Position numbers and translations under genes: made by a program. The notes below the pieces were generated by a model. The model was not told the origin of the DNA. It did not search any database and saw nothing but the letters and a program-made list of their open reading frames with translations. Of a stretch of DNA of 64,000 nt, positions 44,083 through 56,790 are shown in pieces (the first letter of the stretch is position 1; each line of letters starts with the position of its first letter). The DNA comes from Pseudarthrobacter sp. MM222 (lineage in GTDB: Bacteria > Actinomycetota > Actinomycetes > Actinomycetales > Micrococcaceae): positions 2,666,001 to 2,730,000 of the forward strand of contig NZ_OX352321.1 in the NCBI RefSeq assembly GCF_947090775.1, read 5' to 3'.

Positions 44083-44748
44083 CTAGAGGAGTTGCCAGCT
44101 GACCCGGTGGTACGGCGTGGGCCCGGCGGCTCGTAGCGCGTCCTTGTGCGCGGCGGTGCCGTAGCCCTTGTTCTCATCCCAGCCGAAGGCGGGATACTCC
44201 GTGTGCAGCTGGCACATCTGATTGTCGCGCTCCACCTTGGCGATGATGCTGGCCGCGGCCACGCTGAGGCATTGCATGTCGGCCTTGACGAGCGTGTGCA
44301 CCGGCGCGTCGCAACCGGGCTCCGCCGGGCCGTCGTCGAACAGTGACGGCTGGGACGCCGGGGAGAGCCAGTTGTGGCTGCCGTCCAGCAGCACGACGTC
44401 GGGGGTCACGCCGGCGGCCAGGACCGAAAGCCAGGCCCGGGTCCCGGCAAGCCGCAACGCCCCGATGATTCCAAGAGAGTCGATCTCGCCCGCCGAGGCA
44501 TGCCCGACAGCGGAAGCCACGCTCCAGCTTCGGACGACCGGCACGAGGCGTTCCCGGTCCGCCACTTTGAGCAGCTTGCTGTCCCGTACGTCCGCCAGCA
44601 GCTTCTGGTCCGTTAGGTCCACGACCGCGATCCCCACGCTCACCGGCCCGGCCAGGGCACCGCGGCCCACTTCATCGATGCCGGCGACGAGCCGCGCGCC
44701 GGAGCTCCGGAACCGGCGTTCGTAGTCGAGGGTTGGTGCTTCAGACAT
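44083..44748 (-). CDS. rnhB: Ribonuclease HII
   Basis: This enzyme cleaves RNA in RNA-DNA hybrids and removes misincorporated ribonucleotides. The acidic motif [14 protein letters not shown], the second Asp in LLDGSHNW and [19 protein letters not shown] are present in 221 residues. It is within the rplS-lepB-rnhB block. Confidence 0.93.
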   Translation of the reverse strand: MSEAPTLDYERRFRSSGARLVAGIDEVGRGALAGPVSVGIAVVDLTDQKLLADVRDSKLLKVADRERLVPVVRSWSVASAVGHASAGEIDSLGIIGALRLAGTRAWLSVLAAGVTPDVVLLDGSHNWLSPASQPSLFDDGPAEPGCDAPVHTLVKADMQCLSVAAASIIAKVERDNQMCQLHTEYPAFGWDENKGYGTAAHKDALRAAGPTPYHRVSWQLL

Positions 44749-44771
44749 GATGGGTTCTTACCTGCCAGCCA

Positions 44772-45800
44772 TTATTGGCCCGACGGCGCGGGGACATTCT
44801 GGAAGACGCCCGGGTAGTTGTCCAGGGCAGTGATGCGGTTCAGGGGCCACGCAATGACGGCCGCCTTGCCCTCGATGTCGGCCACGTCCACGAAGCCGCC
44901 TCCGCTGTCCAGATGGGCGCGCGAGTCGGCGGAGTGGTTGCGGTTGTCTCCCATGACCCAGACCTTGCCGGCGGGAACGACGACGTCAAACTCGTGGACC
45001 ACCGGCGCTTCGGCGGCGTTGATGTAGTTCTCGGCCAAAGGCGTGCCGTTGACCGTGAGCTGGCCGCCGGCGTCGCAGCAGACAACGCGGTCTCCGGGCA
45101 GCCCGATGACCCGTTTGACCAGGTGTTGCTCGGAGTTGTCCGGCAGCAGGCCGACGAAGGTCAGCCCGTCCTGCACCCAGGTGAAGGGCCCGTCCGGCTT
45201 TTCTTCCGCGGGGGCCAGCCAGCCCTTGGTGTCCTTGAAAACGACGACGTCTCCGCGCTGGAGGGCGAACGGCTCCGGGACGAGGAGGTTCACGAAAATA
45301 CGATCATTCACGTCAAGCGTGTTGACCATGGACTCGGACGGAATGTAGAACGCCCGGAACAGGAAGGTCTTGATCAGGAAGGACAGCACGATGGCGACGA
45401 CCACCACGGTGGCCACTTCCTTGAGCCACAGGAAGAGCTGGCTGCGGCCTTCTTTCGCCTTTGCCCGCCTGGCCCGCTTGGACTCGGGACCGGCGTGCGC
45501 GGGGCCGGAGGCGGCGGGGCGCTCGGCGGACGCGGGGACGGACGCACCTTCGCCAGCCTCCTCGGCGGGCGCGCCCGCAGGCGCCTGGGCGGGGTGAATC
45601 GCCTCGGCCCCCCGGGCAGACGGTTGGACCGCAGAAGCATGCGGCAGCGCGGCCGTTGGGTGCTGCGGCGCCACACCGGCCTCAGGGTCACCCTGGTACT
45701 CAGGACTCCTGAACTGCTCCGTTGTGGGAATAGCTGAGGAGGTGACCCGGGGCTGGTCCTGCCCCCGCGGCTCGGGAATCCGGGATCCGGTTTCCGGCAT
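44772..45800 (-). CDS. lepB: Signal peptidase I with long disordered N-terminus
   Basis: This 342-residue membrane protease cleaves Sec/Tat signal peptides. A Pro/Ala/Glu-rich cytoplasmic tail of about 115 residues precedes one transmembrane helix (VATVVVVAIVLSFLIKTFLF). The catalytic Ser is in IPSESMVNTL and the Lys in LVKRVIGLPGDRVV; GDNRNHSADSR is the substrate-binding box. Its ATG abuts the stop of the second lepB, so the pair is a tandem duplication. The long N-tail is not seen in the shorter copy. Confidence 0.92.
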   Translation of the reverse strand: MPETGSRIPEPRGQDQPRVTSSAIPTTEQFRSPEYQGDPEAGVAPQHPTAALPHASAVQPSARGAEAIHPAQAPAGAPAEEAGEGASVPASAERPAASGPAHAGPESKRARRAKAKEGRSQLFLWLKEVATVVVVAIVLSFLIKTFLFRAFYIPSESMVNTLDVNDRIFVNLLVPEPFALQRGDVVVFKDTKGWLAPAEEKPDGPFTWVQDGLTFVGLLPDNSEQHLVKRVIGLPGDRVVCCDAGGQLTVNGTPLAENYINAAEAPVVHEFDVVVPAGKVWVMGDNRNHSADSRAHLDSGGGFVDVADIEGKAAVIAWPLNRITALDNYPGVFQNVPAPSGQ

Positions 45801-46478
45801 CTACTGTCCGTTCGTTGTGGTGTCCGCGGCCGCGGCGGGCCGTCCTACTGCTGTAAATCTATCAAGCGGCCAGACGATCTGTACCGGCCGGCCGACCACT
45901 CGGTCCAGCGGTACCATTCCCCCGCCGGGAGCGCCCAGCAGGCTCCGCGAATCGGCCGACATGGAGCGGTGGTCGCCCATCAGCCACAGCCGCCCGGCCG
46001 GGACGGCCGCGCTGAACCGCTGCTCGCTGGGGGCGTCCCCCGCATACAGATATGGTTCCGCAAGCGGCTGGCCGTTGACTGTGAGCCGGCCGGACGCGTC
46101 GCAACACACCACCTCGTCGCCGGGAAGCCCGATGACGCGTTTGACGTAGGTGCTGTCACTGCCGGCCAGGCCGAGCCAGTGCCCGGCCCCGGCAAGGAAG
46201 TCGAGGACCGGGCCCTTGCCGCTGTTGAGCGGGGCGAAGGTGCCGCGGCCGTCGAAGACGACGACGTCTCCGCGCCGGATCGGCTCGGCCTGCAGCTCGG
46301 TCCGGGACACCACGATCCGGTCGCCCTCGCGGAACAGCGGCTCCATCGAGGCGGAGGGTATGAAGTACACGTCCAGCCACAGGGAACGGATCACTCCGCT
46401 GATCACCACTGCCAGGACAAACGCCAGCAACGCAAAACGCCAGCCGAGTTTCCTTGGCTGGCGTTTTGTCTGGTCCAT
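45801..46478 (-). CDS. lepB: Signal peptidase I, shorter tandem copy
   Basis: This 225-residue signal peptidase I has one membrane helix (FALLAFVLAVVISGVIRSLW) close to the N-terminus and a catalytic Ser/Lys pair in IPSASMEPL and VKRVIGLPGDEVV. AGGA precedes the ATG at 46478; the longer frame to 46520 is less likely. It differs from the other copy in lacking the cytoplasmic tail and in box E (GDHRSMSADSR). Confidence 0.9.
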   Translation of the reverse strand: MDQTKRQPRKLGWRFALLAFVLAVVISGVIRSLWLDVYFIPSASMEPLFREGDRIVVSRTELQAEPIRRGDVVVFDGRGTFAPLNSGKGPVLDFLAGAGHWLGLAGSDSTYVKRVIGLPGDEVVCCDASGRLTVNGQPLAEPYLYAGDAPSEQRFSAAVPAGRLWLMGDHRSMSADSRSLLGAPGGGMVPLDRVVGRPVQIVWPLDRFTAVGRPAAAADTTTNGQ

Positions 46479-46562
46479 GATCCGTATCCTGTGGCGCTGT
46501 TGCGGATGCTCCGGCGACAAGCCGAATACGGTCCGTGGACCCGCGGTGGAAGCCTGGAAGGC

Positions 46563-46922
46563 TTACTTTGCGGTCTGGAAGTCGCGCTTTTCCTTGATCT
46601 TTGCGGCCTTGCCACGCAGATTGCGCATGTAGTACAGCTTGGCGCGGCGCACGTCACCCTTGGAGACGACCTCGATCTTGTCGATGATCGGGGAGTGCAC
46701 CGGGAAGGTACGCTCTACGCCGACGCCGAAGGAGACCTTGCGGACGGTGAAGGTTTCGCGGAGGCCATCGCCGTGGCGGCCCAGGACGAAGCCCTGGAAT
46801 ACCTGGACACGGGAGTTCTTGCCTTCGATGATGTTCACGTGAACCTTGAGGGTGTCACCCGCGCGGAACGTCGGAACATCGGTGCGCAGCGAGGCTGCAT
46901 CTACGGAATCGAGGATATGCAT
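46563..46922 (-). CDS. rplS: 50S ribosomal protein L19
   Basis: This 119-residue protein of the large subunit lies at the subunit interface: [20 protein letters not shown] and [20 protein letters not shown] are diagnostic. AGGAG precedes the ATG at 46922. It has its own promoter and leader upstream and is followed by the lepB pair. Confidence 0.95.
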   Translation of the reverse strand: MHILDSVDAASLRTDVPTFRAGDTLKVHVNIIEGKNSRVQVFQGFVLGRHGDGLRETFTVRKVSFGVGVERTFPVHSPIIDKIEVVSKGDVRRAKLYYMRNLRGKAAKIKEKRDFQTAK

Positions 46923-47025
46923 TGATTCACTCCTGGCGAACGCCACAGGTCATTCACGTTGGGTCACGGCGGCCAAGCCCGGGTGCACGAAGGCAGCCCG
47001 GAAATTCCCGCCGAAAGTTTTCAGT

Positions 47026-47054
47026 CCGGCTCCGTCAGGAATTGACGGTGCCGG
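47026..47054 (-). promoter_or_regulatory. rplS leader hairpin
   Basis: CCGGCACCGTCA and TGACGGAGCCGG (minus strand) pair with one mismatch around a 5-nt loop, about 100 bases before rplS. Such hairpins could be part of an autoregulatory r-protein leader; I cannot match it to a named family. Confidence 0.4.
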
Positions 47055-47117
47055 GGTACCAGGCTGTTGGTAACGATCCCCCTGTGGCAGGTTCGTACCC
47101 AGCAGGCACAAGGACTA

Positions 47118-47147
47118 ATTTTGCCACATGCGGGGCGTTCGAGCCAA
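47118..47147 (-). promoter_or_regulatory. Predicted rplS promoter
   Basis: On the minus strand TTGGCT (47147-47142), 18 bp and CAAAAT (47123-47118) lie about 195 bases before rplS and 28 bases beyond trmD, giving a long untranslated leader. Confidence 0.5.
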
Positions 47148-47175
47148 TCCCTCAGCCCCGGATGCCAGCCCGCGG

Positions 47176-48015
47176 TTAGTTCCGCCCGGCGCCGGCGTCG
47201 GGGCGGCGCCGGAGGCGGCCGTCGACGACGTCGTACCCGAGGTCAGCGAAGGCCGTCCGGTCCGCGCGCGGCAGCTTGCCGGCGTCGAACTCCGCGAGGA
47301 GGTCCGGACGGCGTTCGGCGGTGCGCCGGTACTGCTCGTGCCGGCGCCATTGGGCGATCTTGCCGTGGTTGCCGCTCAGCAGCACCGCCGGAACGTCGCG
47401 GTCCCGCCAGCTGGAGGGCTTGGTGTAGACGGGGTATTCCAGCAGCCCGTCCGAGTGGGATTCCTCCACGAGGGAATCGGGGTTGCCGACGACGCCGGGC
47501 AGCAGCCGCCCAATGGCCTCCACCATGGCCAGCACGGCCACCTCGCCGCCGTTGAGCACGTAGTCCCCCAGGCTCATGGGGCGCACGGTGAAGTGGTCGG
47601 CCGCCCATTCCATCACGCGTTCGTCGATGCCCTCGTAGCGGCCGCAGGCGAACACCAGCTGCTCTTCCTCCGCCAGCTCCTGCGCTGTGGCCTGGGTGAA
47701 GCGCTCTCCGGCCGGGGACGGGACGATGAGGACGGGCTTGGCCGCCGCTTCCGGCGCCTCGGTGTCCGCACTGGCGGCTTCGGGCCGGGCCGCGGCCACG
47801 GCAGCCAGAGCCTGGGCCCAGGGTTCGGGCTTCATGACCATGCCGGCGCCGCCGCCATAAGGCGTGTCGTCAACGGTCCGGTGGCGGTCCGTGGTGAAGT
47901 CGCGCAGATTGTGGACGTTCAGCTGCAGCAGCCCGTCCTGGCGTGCCTTCCCGATCAGCGAGAGTTCCAGGGGTGCCAGGTACTCCGGGAAGATGCTGAC
48001 GACGTCGATTCTCAT
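47176..48015 (-). CDS. trmD: tRNA (guanine37-N1)-methyltransferase
   Basis: This is a knotted SPOUT methyltransferase that makes m1G37 in tRNAs to prevent frameshifting. [13 protein letters not shown] and the knot [15 protein letters not shown] with [14 protein letters not shown] are present in 279 residues. It directly follows rimM (one base apart). Confidence 0.95.
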   Translation of the reverse strand: MRIDVVSIFPEYLAPLELSLIGKARQDGLLQLNVHNLRDFTTDRHRTVDDTPYGGGAGMVMKPEPWAQALAAVAAARPEAASADTEAPEAAAKPVLIVPSPAGERFTQATAQELAEEEQLVFACGRYEGIDERVMEWAADHFTVRPMSLGDYVLNGGEVAVLAMVEAIGRLLPGVVGNPDSLVEESHSDGLLEYPVYTKPSSWRDRDVPAVLLSGNHGKIAQWRRHEQYRRTAERRPDLLAEFDAGKLPRADRTAFADLGYDVVDGRLRRRPDAGAGRN

Positions 48016-48576
48016 TTAGGCTTTGTCTCCGGAGGCGCTGCCGGTTTCAGGCTTGGTTCCCTCGTCGGCATTGACCTCGAAGAGTCCCGCGGGCGGCGTG
48101 ACGAGGATAAAGCCCTCGCCGACGTTGACCTCGGGAACGATCTGCTCCACGAAGGGGACCAGGATCTCCTTGCCCTCGTTCGAGGTGACCACGATGAGGT
48201 CCTGGACCGGGAGGGTATGCAGGCCTGAGACCTTGCCGACGACCGTGTCGCCGACGCGGACGTCCAGGCCGACGAGCTCGTGCTCGTACCAGCCCTCGTC
48301 ATCGTCGTCTTCGTCGAGTTCCTCGGTCTCGATGAACAGCTTGGCCCCACGGAGGGTCTCCGCGTCGTTGCGGGTCTCGATCTCCTCGAAGGCGAGCAGC
48401 AGGATGTCCTTGTTCCAGCGGGCGCTCTCCACGGTCAGCGGACCGGCCGAAGCGGGTTCCACCACAAATTGGGTGCCCGGAACGAAGCGGTCACCGGGCG
48501 CGTCGGTCAGGACCTGCACGGTCACTTCACCGCGGATGCCATGGGGTTTACCGATTCGTGCCACCTGAAGCTGCAT
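48016..48576 (-). CDS. rimM: 16S rRNA processing protein RimM
   Basis: This 186-residue 30S maturation factor binds S19. The N-terminal RimM domain starts ARIGKPHGIRGEVTV, and a C-terminal PRC barrel follows (YEHELVGLDVRVGDTVVGKV). An unusually acidic link (EELDEDDDDEG) joins the two. AGAGGAA precedes the ATG at 48576. Confidence 0.94.
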   Translation of the reverse strand: MQLQVARIGKPHGIRGEVTVQVLTDAPGDRFVPGTQFVVEPASAGPLTVESARWNKDILLLAFEEIETRNDAETLRGAKLFIETEELDEDDDDEGWYEHELVGLDVRVGDTVVGKVSGLHTLPVQDLIVVTSNEGKEILVPFVEQIVPEVNVGEGFILVTPPAGLFEVNADEGTKPETGSASGDKA

Positions 48577-48691
48577 CTGTTCCTCTGTTCCGGGATTGGG
48601 GTTGCTGGCGAAAGTTGGGGGAAAACAGTCCGGCCCCTCCACCATTATCTGGTGAAGGGGCCGGACTAAAAGACAAGTATTGCTGAAAGCG

Positions 48692-48934
48692 TTACCGGCG
48701 GCGGTCGGTGTCGACGACGTCGACCCTGACCGGCTCGCCGTCCGCCAGTGCCGCGATCACGGTACGCAAAGCGCGCGCCGTGCGGCCCTGGCGGCCGATC
48801 ACCCGTCCGAGGTCGTCCTGATGAACGCGCACTTCGAGGGTGTCCCCGCGGCGGTTGTTCTTCGCACTGACCTTGACATCGTCAGGACTGTCCACGATCC
48901 CGCGGACGAGGTGTTCGAGCGCTTCTGCCAGCAA
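48692..48934 (-). CDS. khpA: KH-domain RNA-binding protein (KhpA type)
   Basis: This 80-residue single KH domain has the RNA-contacting loop VIGRQGRTARALR. It lies between rpsP and rimM, the usual KhpA location. The start appears to be TTG at 48934, one base after the rpsP stop. KhpA/KhpB complexes bind mRNAs and sRNAs in other Gram-positives. Confidence 0.9.
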   Translation of the reverse strand: MLAEALEHLVRGIVDSPDDVKVSAKNNRRGDTLEVRVHQDDLGRVIGRQGRTARALRTVIAALADGEPVRVDVVDTDRRR

Positions 48935-48935
48935 G

Positions 48936-49358
48936 TTACTCAGCCTCGGTGGTCTCTGCTGCTGCGTCGGCGGGGGCCTCGGCTGCGTCGTCCTTCTTGG
49001 CCTTCTTGGTGATGGCTTCCGGGATGATCACGGAACCCTTTTCCGGGGTAACGAAGGCAGCCTTGGGAGCCTTGGTCTTCAAGGTGCCCTCCTGGCCCGG
49101 GAGACCCTTGAACTTCTGCCAGTCACCGGTGATCTTGAGGATCGCGGCAACCTGCTCGGACGGCTGTGCGCCGACGCCGAGCCAGTACTGGGCGCGGTCC
49201 GTGTCGACCTCGATGTACGAGGGCTCTTCGGTCGGGTGGTACTTGCCGATCTCTTCGATGGCACGGCCATCACGCTTGGAGCGTGCGTCCATGACGACGA
49301 TGCGGTAGTACGGTGCGCGCATCTTGCCGAAGCGCTTAAGGCGAATCTTTACGGCCAC
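48936..49358 (-). CDS. rpsP: 30S ribosomal protein S16
   Basis: This 140-residue protein starts [20 protein letters not shown], the S16 signature, and carries an actinobacterial extension ending in an acidic Ala/Glu tail. The GTG at 49358 fits the family N-terminus; an AGGAG lies upstream but 12 bases away. It heads the rpsP-khpA-rimM-trmD operon. Confidence 0.94.
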   Translation of the reverse strand: MAVKIRLKRFGKMRAPYYRIVVMDARSKRDGRAIEEIGKYHPTEEPSYIEVDTDRAQYWLGVGAQPSEQVAAILKITGDWQKFKGLPGQEGTLKTKAPKAAFVTPEKGSVIIPEAITKKAKKDDAAEAPADAAAETTEAE

Positions 49359-49623
49359 TTTTGTGGTCACTCCTGTTTCTGAAACGGGGTCGAGCCCGGC
49401 GTTCTGCACCCGTGGGGCGGGCCGTACTAGGGGGTTCTAAAAGGACAAGATCCGGACGCGGAGAGAGGGGCCACGCAGATCGAGTACCTGTTCATTGTGC
49501 CAGATCAACGCCGGGATTTCGACTTGACCCCCTGCCGGCTGGTAAATCCGGTCGATGGCCGGCCTGTGGCCGCCGCCCGAGGCGAGCCCGGACCGTGGCC
49601 CGAGTCACGCTTGGCTCGAGGCG

Positions 49624-50061
49624 TCAGCGGGTCCAGACGTACAGTCCGGTCCGGGTGGCGGGGTCGACGCGGGCAGCCAGCTCCGCGAGCCTCCGGACAT
49701 AGTCGAGGGCCTGCTCCGCACCGAAGGGCATGTCCTCTTCGGCGGCCCAGCTGCCGGCCACATCCTCGAGGACGTCCGCTTCGCCCTCGGTCTCATAGCT
49801 GAGCAGATCCGCAAGTGCCCTGACCATGGCGGGCGGGACGCCGAGCAGGGAGTCGCTGGCCACGTCCACCATGGCAAGCTCGTAATCGGCACCGGCGGAG
49901 TGCACGGCCGTCCCGGCCAGGTCGCCGAGGCGCTCGACTTCGAAGTCGCTGATGTCCTGGATCCGGAGCGCCCCGGGAGCCACGGCTCCCCCGCCCTCAA
50001 GTGCAGCCGCGCGCTTAAGGGCTTGATCGTGGGTGGAGACAAAGATTTCGGTGAATCCCAT
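49624..50061 (-). CDS. Conserved hypothetical protein
   Basis: This 145-residue acidic protein (MGFTEIFVSTHDQALKRAAA; DISDFEVERLGDLAGTAV; EDVAGSWAAEEDMPFG) has no membrane segment. The sequence looks coding and self-contained; I do not recognise a named family. It lies in a region of single genes between rpsP and the VOC gene. Confidence 0.65.
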   Translation of the reverse strand: MGFTEIFVSTHDQALKRAAALEGGGAVAPGALRIQDISDFEVERLGDLAGTAVHSAGADYELAMVDVASDSLLGVPPAMVRALADLLSYETEGEADVLEDVAGSWAAEEDMPFGAEQALDYVRRLAELAARVDPATRTGLYVWTR

Positions 50062-50162
50062 GGGTCATCCTTAGGGCTCGGCGCTGACGGCGCGGCGGAA
50101 AGTCTGGTTTCAGCCTAGCCCAGCCGGGCAGCGCCGGCGGCGCCCCGGACCGCCGTGCGCCC

Positions 50163-51038
50163 TCAGCGCACTGCCACGCGGATCCGGTTGCGCCACGGGT
50201 CTTCGAAGCGCAGTTCGGCGCCCGTGTGGTGGGACTGGACACCGGCGGTTTTCAGGCGGTCGGCCAGGGCTCCGACGTCGTCGCCCGAGGGCACTTCGAT
50301 CAGCACCTCCCCGAGTCCCAGCGTGTCGCGGCGGGGGCCGGCGCCGCGGCTGTTCCACACGTTCATGGCCATGTGGTGGTGGTAGCCGCCGGCTGCGACG
50401 AAGAGTGCCTGGCCGTGCCAGCCTGCGGTCTTTTCGAAGCCGAGGGTCCCGACGTAGAACTCCTGCGCGGACTGCACATCCCCCACCTGCAGGTGGACGT
50501 GCCCGACGCCGGCCTCCGCCTCACGCTGCGCGGTGACGGATTCTTCGTTGAGGAACTTTTCGAGGTAGCGCTGCGGCGGGAGGGCCAGGCTGTCCATCAC
50601 AACATTCTTCCCCTCCCAGGACCACGCTTCGCGGGGACGGTCCCAGTACAGCTCAATGCCGTTGCCCTCGGGGTCGTTGAAGTAGAAGGCCTCGCTGACG
50701 AGGTGGTCCGCGCTGCCGGTAAAGGACTGCGGCTCATACTGGGCCGCGCTGGCGACGGTGGCGGCCAGGGACGGCTGGTCATCGAACAGCAGTGCGGTGT
50801 GGAAGAGGCCGGCCTCTCCGCGGGATGGGACAGCGAGCCCGGGCGCCGGGGCGAGGTGGACCAACGGCTTCTGCCGCCGGCCGAGGTAGAGCCCGCCGTC
50901 CTGCTCGGCCACGATGTCGAGGCCGAGGGCACGCTGGTAGTAGTCCGTCATGAGCTTCATGTCGCCGACTTTGAGCATCACGGTGCCCATAGTGAGTTCG
51001 GCGGGAAGAAGGTCCTGCGTGCTGGCTTCTGCAGTCAT
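50163..51038 (-). CDS. Two-module VOC protein, catechol 2,3-dioxygenase-like
   Basis: This 291-residue protein carries two VOC modules: module 1 (MGTVMLKVGDMKLMTDYYQR ... FYFNDPEGNGIELYWD) and module 2 (GHVHLQVGDVQSAQEFYVG ... FEDPWRNRIRVAV). Module 2 includes ALFVAAGGYHHHMAMNVW, similar to Bacillus CatE/YfiE quinone-detoxifying dioxygenases. A MarR-type palindrome lies 63 bases upstream, supporting a quinone- or phenol-inducible gene. Confidence 0.82.
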   Translation of the reverse strand: MTAEASTQDLLPAELTMGTVMLKVGDMKLMTDYYQRALGLDIVAEQDGGLYLGRRQKPLVHLAPAPGLAVPSRGEAGLFHTALLFDDQPSLAATVASAAQYEPQSFTGSADHLVSEAFYFNDPEGNGIELYWDRPREAWSWEGKNVVMDSLALPPQRYLEKFLNEESVTAQREAEAGVGHVHLQVGDVQSAQEFYVGTLGFEKTAGWHGQALFVAAGGYHHHMAMNVWNSRGAGPRRDTLGLGEVLIEVPSGDDVGALADRLKTAGVQSHHTGAELRFEDPWRNRIRVAVR

Positions 51039-51083
51039 TTGATCGCTCCGGTGCTTCGGGGGCCACCGACCTTCGATGGCCTT

Positions 51084-51112
51084 ACATAGAACTAAATTAC
51101 TTGAAGCTTCAA
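51084..51112 (-). promoter_or_regulatory. Promoter and MarR-type palindrome of the VOC gene
   Basis: TTGAAGCTTCAA (51101-51112) is a perfect 12-bp palindrome whose first half forms the minus-strand -35 (51112-51107). CTATGT (51089-51084) lies 17 bp on. The geometry fits repression by a MarR-family protein not encoded here. Confidence 0.55.
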
Positions 51113-51119
51113 TTTATTC

Positions 51120-54999
<3,880 letters not shown>

Positions 55000-55055
55000 G
55001 ATCCAACCCTATGGCACGGGTCCGTCAATAACGCGGGCGACATAGCGCCCGCAAC

Positions 55056-56639
55056 CTACTTACTGCCGCCGAGGAACTTGTCGAACCCCTTGGGCAGGTT
55101 CAGCTGGGAGGGATCGAAGTCCGCGCCCTGCTGGCCGAAGGAGGCTCCCGTGGGCAGCGCCTTGGGCCCCGCGGCACGCCGGGCCTCGGCGTCCTTGAGC
55201 TCCTGGGCGGCCTTGGCCGGATTGCCCGAGCGGGCCTTTTTCTTCGGCGCGCTCTTGGCGCCCTTGCGTGCTCCGCCTCCCGCGCCCGGCATCCCGGGCA
55301 TGCCCGGCATGCCGCCGCCGGCAGCCATCTTCTTCATCATCTTCTGGGCCTGGCCGAACCGCTCCAGCAGGCCGTTGACCTCGGACACGTGCACGCCGGA
55401 GCCGCGGGCGATGCGGGCCCGGCGGGAGCCGTTGATGATCTTGGGTGCAACCCGCTCGTGCGGCGTCATGGACCGGACGATGGCCTCGACGCGGTCGATT
55501 TCACGTTCATCGAACTGTTCCAGCTGCTGGCGGATGTTCTGCGCGCCGGGCATCATCATGAGCATTTTCTTCATCGAGCCCATGTTGCGGATCTGCTGCA
55601 TCTGGGCCAGGAAGTCGTCCAGGGTGAAGTCTTCCTGGTCGGCGAACTTCTTCGCCATCCGGGCTGCCTCGTCCTTGTCCCAGGACTTCTCGGCCTGCTC
55701 GATCAGGGTGAGCACGTCACCGAGGTCGAGGATGCGCGAGGCCATGCGGTCCGGGTGGAAGAGTTCGAAGTCATCCAGGCCCTCGCCGGTGGACGCGAAC
55801 ATGACCGGCTTGCCGGTCACCGAAGCGACCGAAAGGGCGGCGCCGCCGCGGGCGTCGCCGTCGAGCTTGGAAAGCACGATGCCAGTGAAGTTGACGCCTT
55901 CATCGAAGGCCAGCGCCGTGTTAACGGCGTCCTGGCCGATCATCGAGTCGATCACGAACAGGACTTCGTTGGGGACAATGGCCCGCCGGATCTGGCGGGC
56001 CTGTTCCATCATGTCGGCGTCGATGCCGGTGCGGCCGGCGGTGTCCACGATCACGACGTCGCGCAGCGTCCGGCGCGCTTCCTCCACCCCGGCGCGGGCG
56101 ACGGCGACCGGGTCGCCGGCGGGGTGCTCCAGCTCGGCAGAGGTGGCGCCCGGGTGCGGGGCGAATACCGGCACCCCGGCGCGCTGGCCGACGATCTGCA
56201 GCTGGTTGACGGCGTTGGGGCGCTGCAGGTCGGACGCGACGAGCAGCGGGCTGTGGCCCTGGGCCTTGAGGTACTTGGAGAGCTTGCCGGCGAGGGTGGT
56301 CTTACCGGCGCCCTGCAGGCCCGCGAGCATGATGATGGTCGGACCGGTCTTGGCCAGGCGGATCCGGCGGGTTTCGCCGCCGAGGATCTCGACGAGTTCC
56401 TCGTTGACGATCTTCACGATCTGCTGGCCCGGGTTCAGTGCGGCGTTGACCTCGGCGCCAAGCGCACGCTCCCGCACGCGTCCGGTGAATTCGCGGACCA
56501 CGGGCACGGCAACATCCGCGTCCAGCAGGGCACGCCGGATCTCGCGGACCGTGGCGTCGACATCCGCCTCGGTCAGGCGGCCCTTGCCACGGAGATTCTT
56601 GAAGGTTGCTGTCAACCGGTCAGAGAGTGAATTGAACAC
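55056..56639 (-). CDS. ffh: Signal recognition particle protein Ffh
   Basis: This 527-residue GTPase binds signal sequences and the SRP RNA. Walker A is LAGLQGAGKTTLAGKL, G3 is VDTAGRTGIDADMM and G4 is LDGDARGGAALS. The M domain is rich in Met and Gly (MKKMAAGGGMPGMPGMP). No SRP RNA gene was seen in the window. It is separated from amtB-glnB by the G6PD-like gene on the other strand. Confidence 0.96.
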   Translation of the reverse strand: MFNSLSDRLTATFKNLRGKGRLTEADVDATVREIRRALLDADVAVPVVREFTGRVRERALGAEVNAALNPGQQIVKIVNEELVEILGGETRRIRLAKTGPTIIMLAGLQGAGKTTLAGKLSKYLKAQGHSPLLVASDLQRPNAVNQLQIVGQRAGVPVFAPHPGATSAELEHPAGDPVAVARAGVEEARRTLRDVVIVDTAGRTGIDADMMEQARQIRRAIVPNEVLFVIDSMIGQDAVNTALAFDEGVNFTGIVLSKLDGDARGGAALSVASVTGKPVMFASTGEGLDDFELFHPDRMASRILDLGDVLTLIEQAEKSWDKDEAARMAKKFADQEDFTLDDFLAQMQQIRNMGSMKKMLMMMPGAQNIRQQLEQFDEREIDRVEAIVRSMTPHERVAPKIINGSRRARIARGSGVHVSEVNGLLERFGQAQKMMKKMAAGGGMPGMPGMPGAGGGARKGAKSAPKKKARSGNPAKAAQELKDAEARRAAGPKALPTGASFGQQGADFDPSQLNLPKGFDKFLGGSK

Positions 56640-56790
56640 GCGCCGTGCACTTCTTTCAGTGGATCTACGGATGGCGGCCGGTACGGCACGCCAGCGTCGC
56701 GACTGATGTTCGCCTGAACGAACCGTCTCGACAACGGGACTCGACTATCTAGGGTACCAAGACGCGCCTTCAAGATGGCATGCTGGCTGG

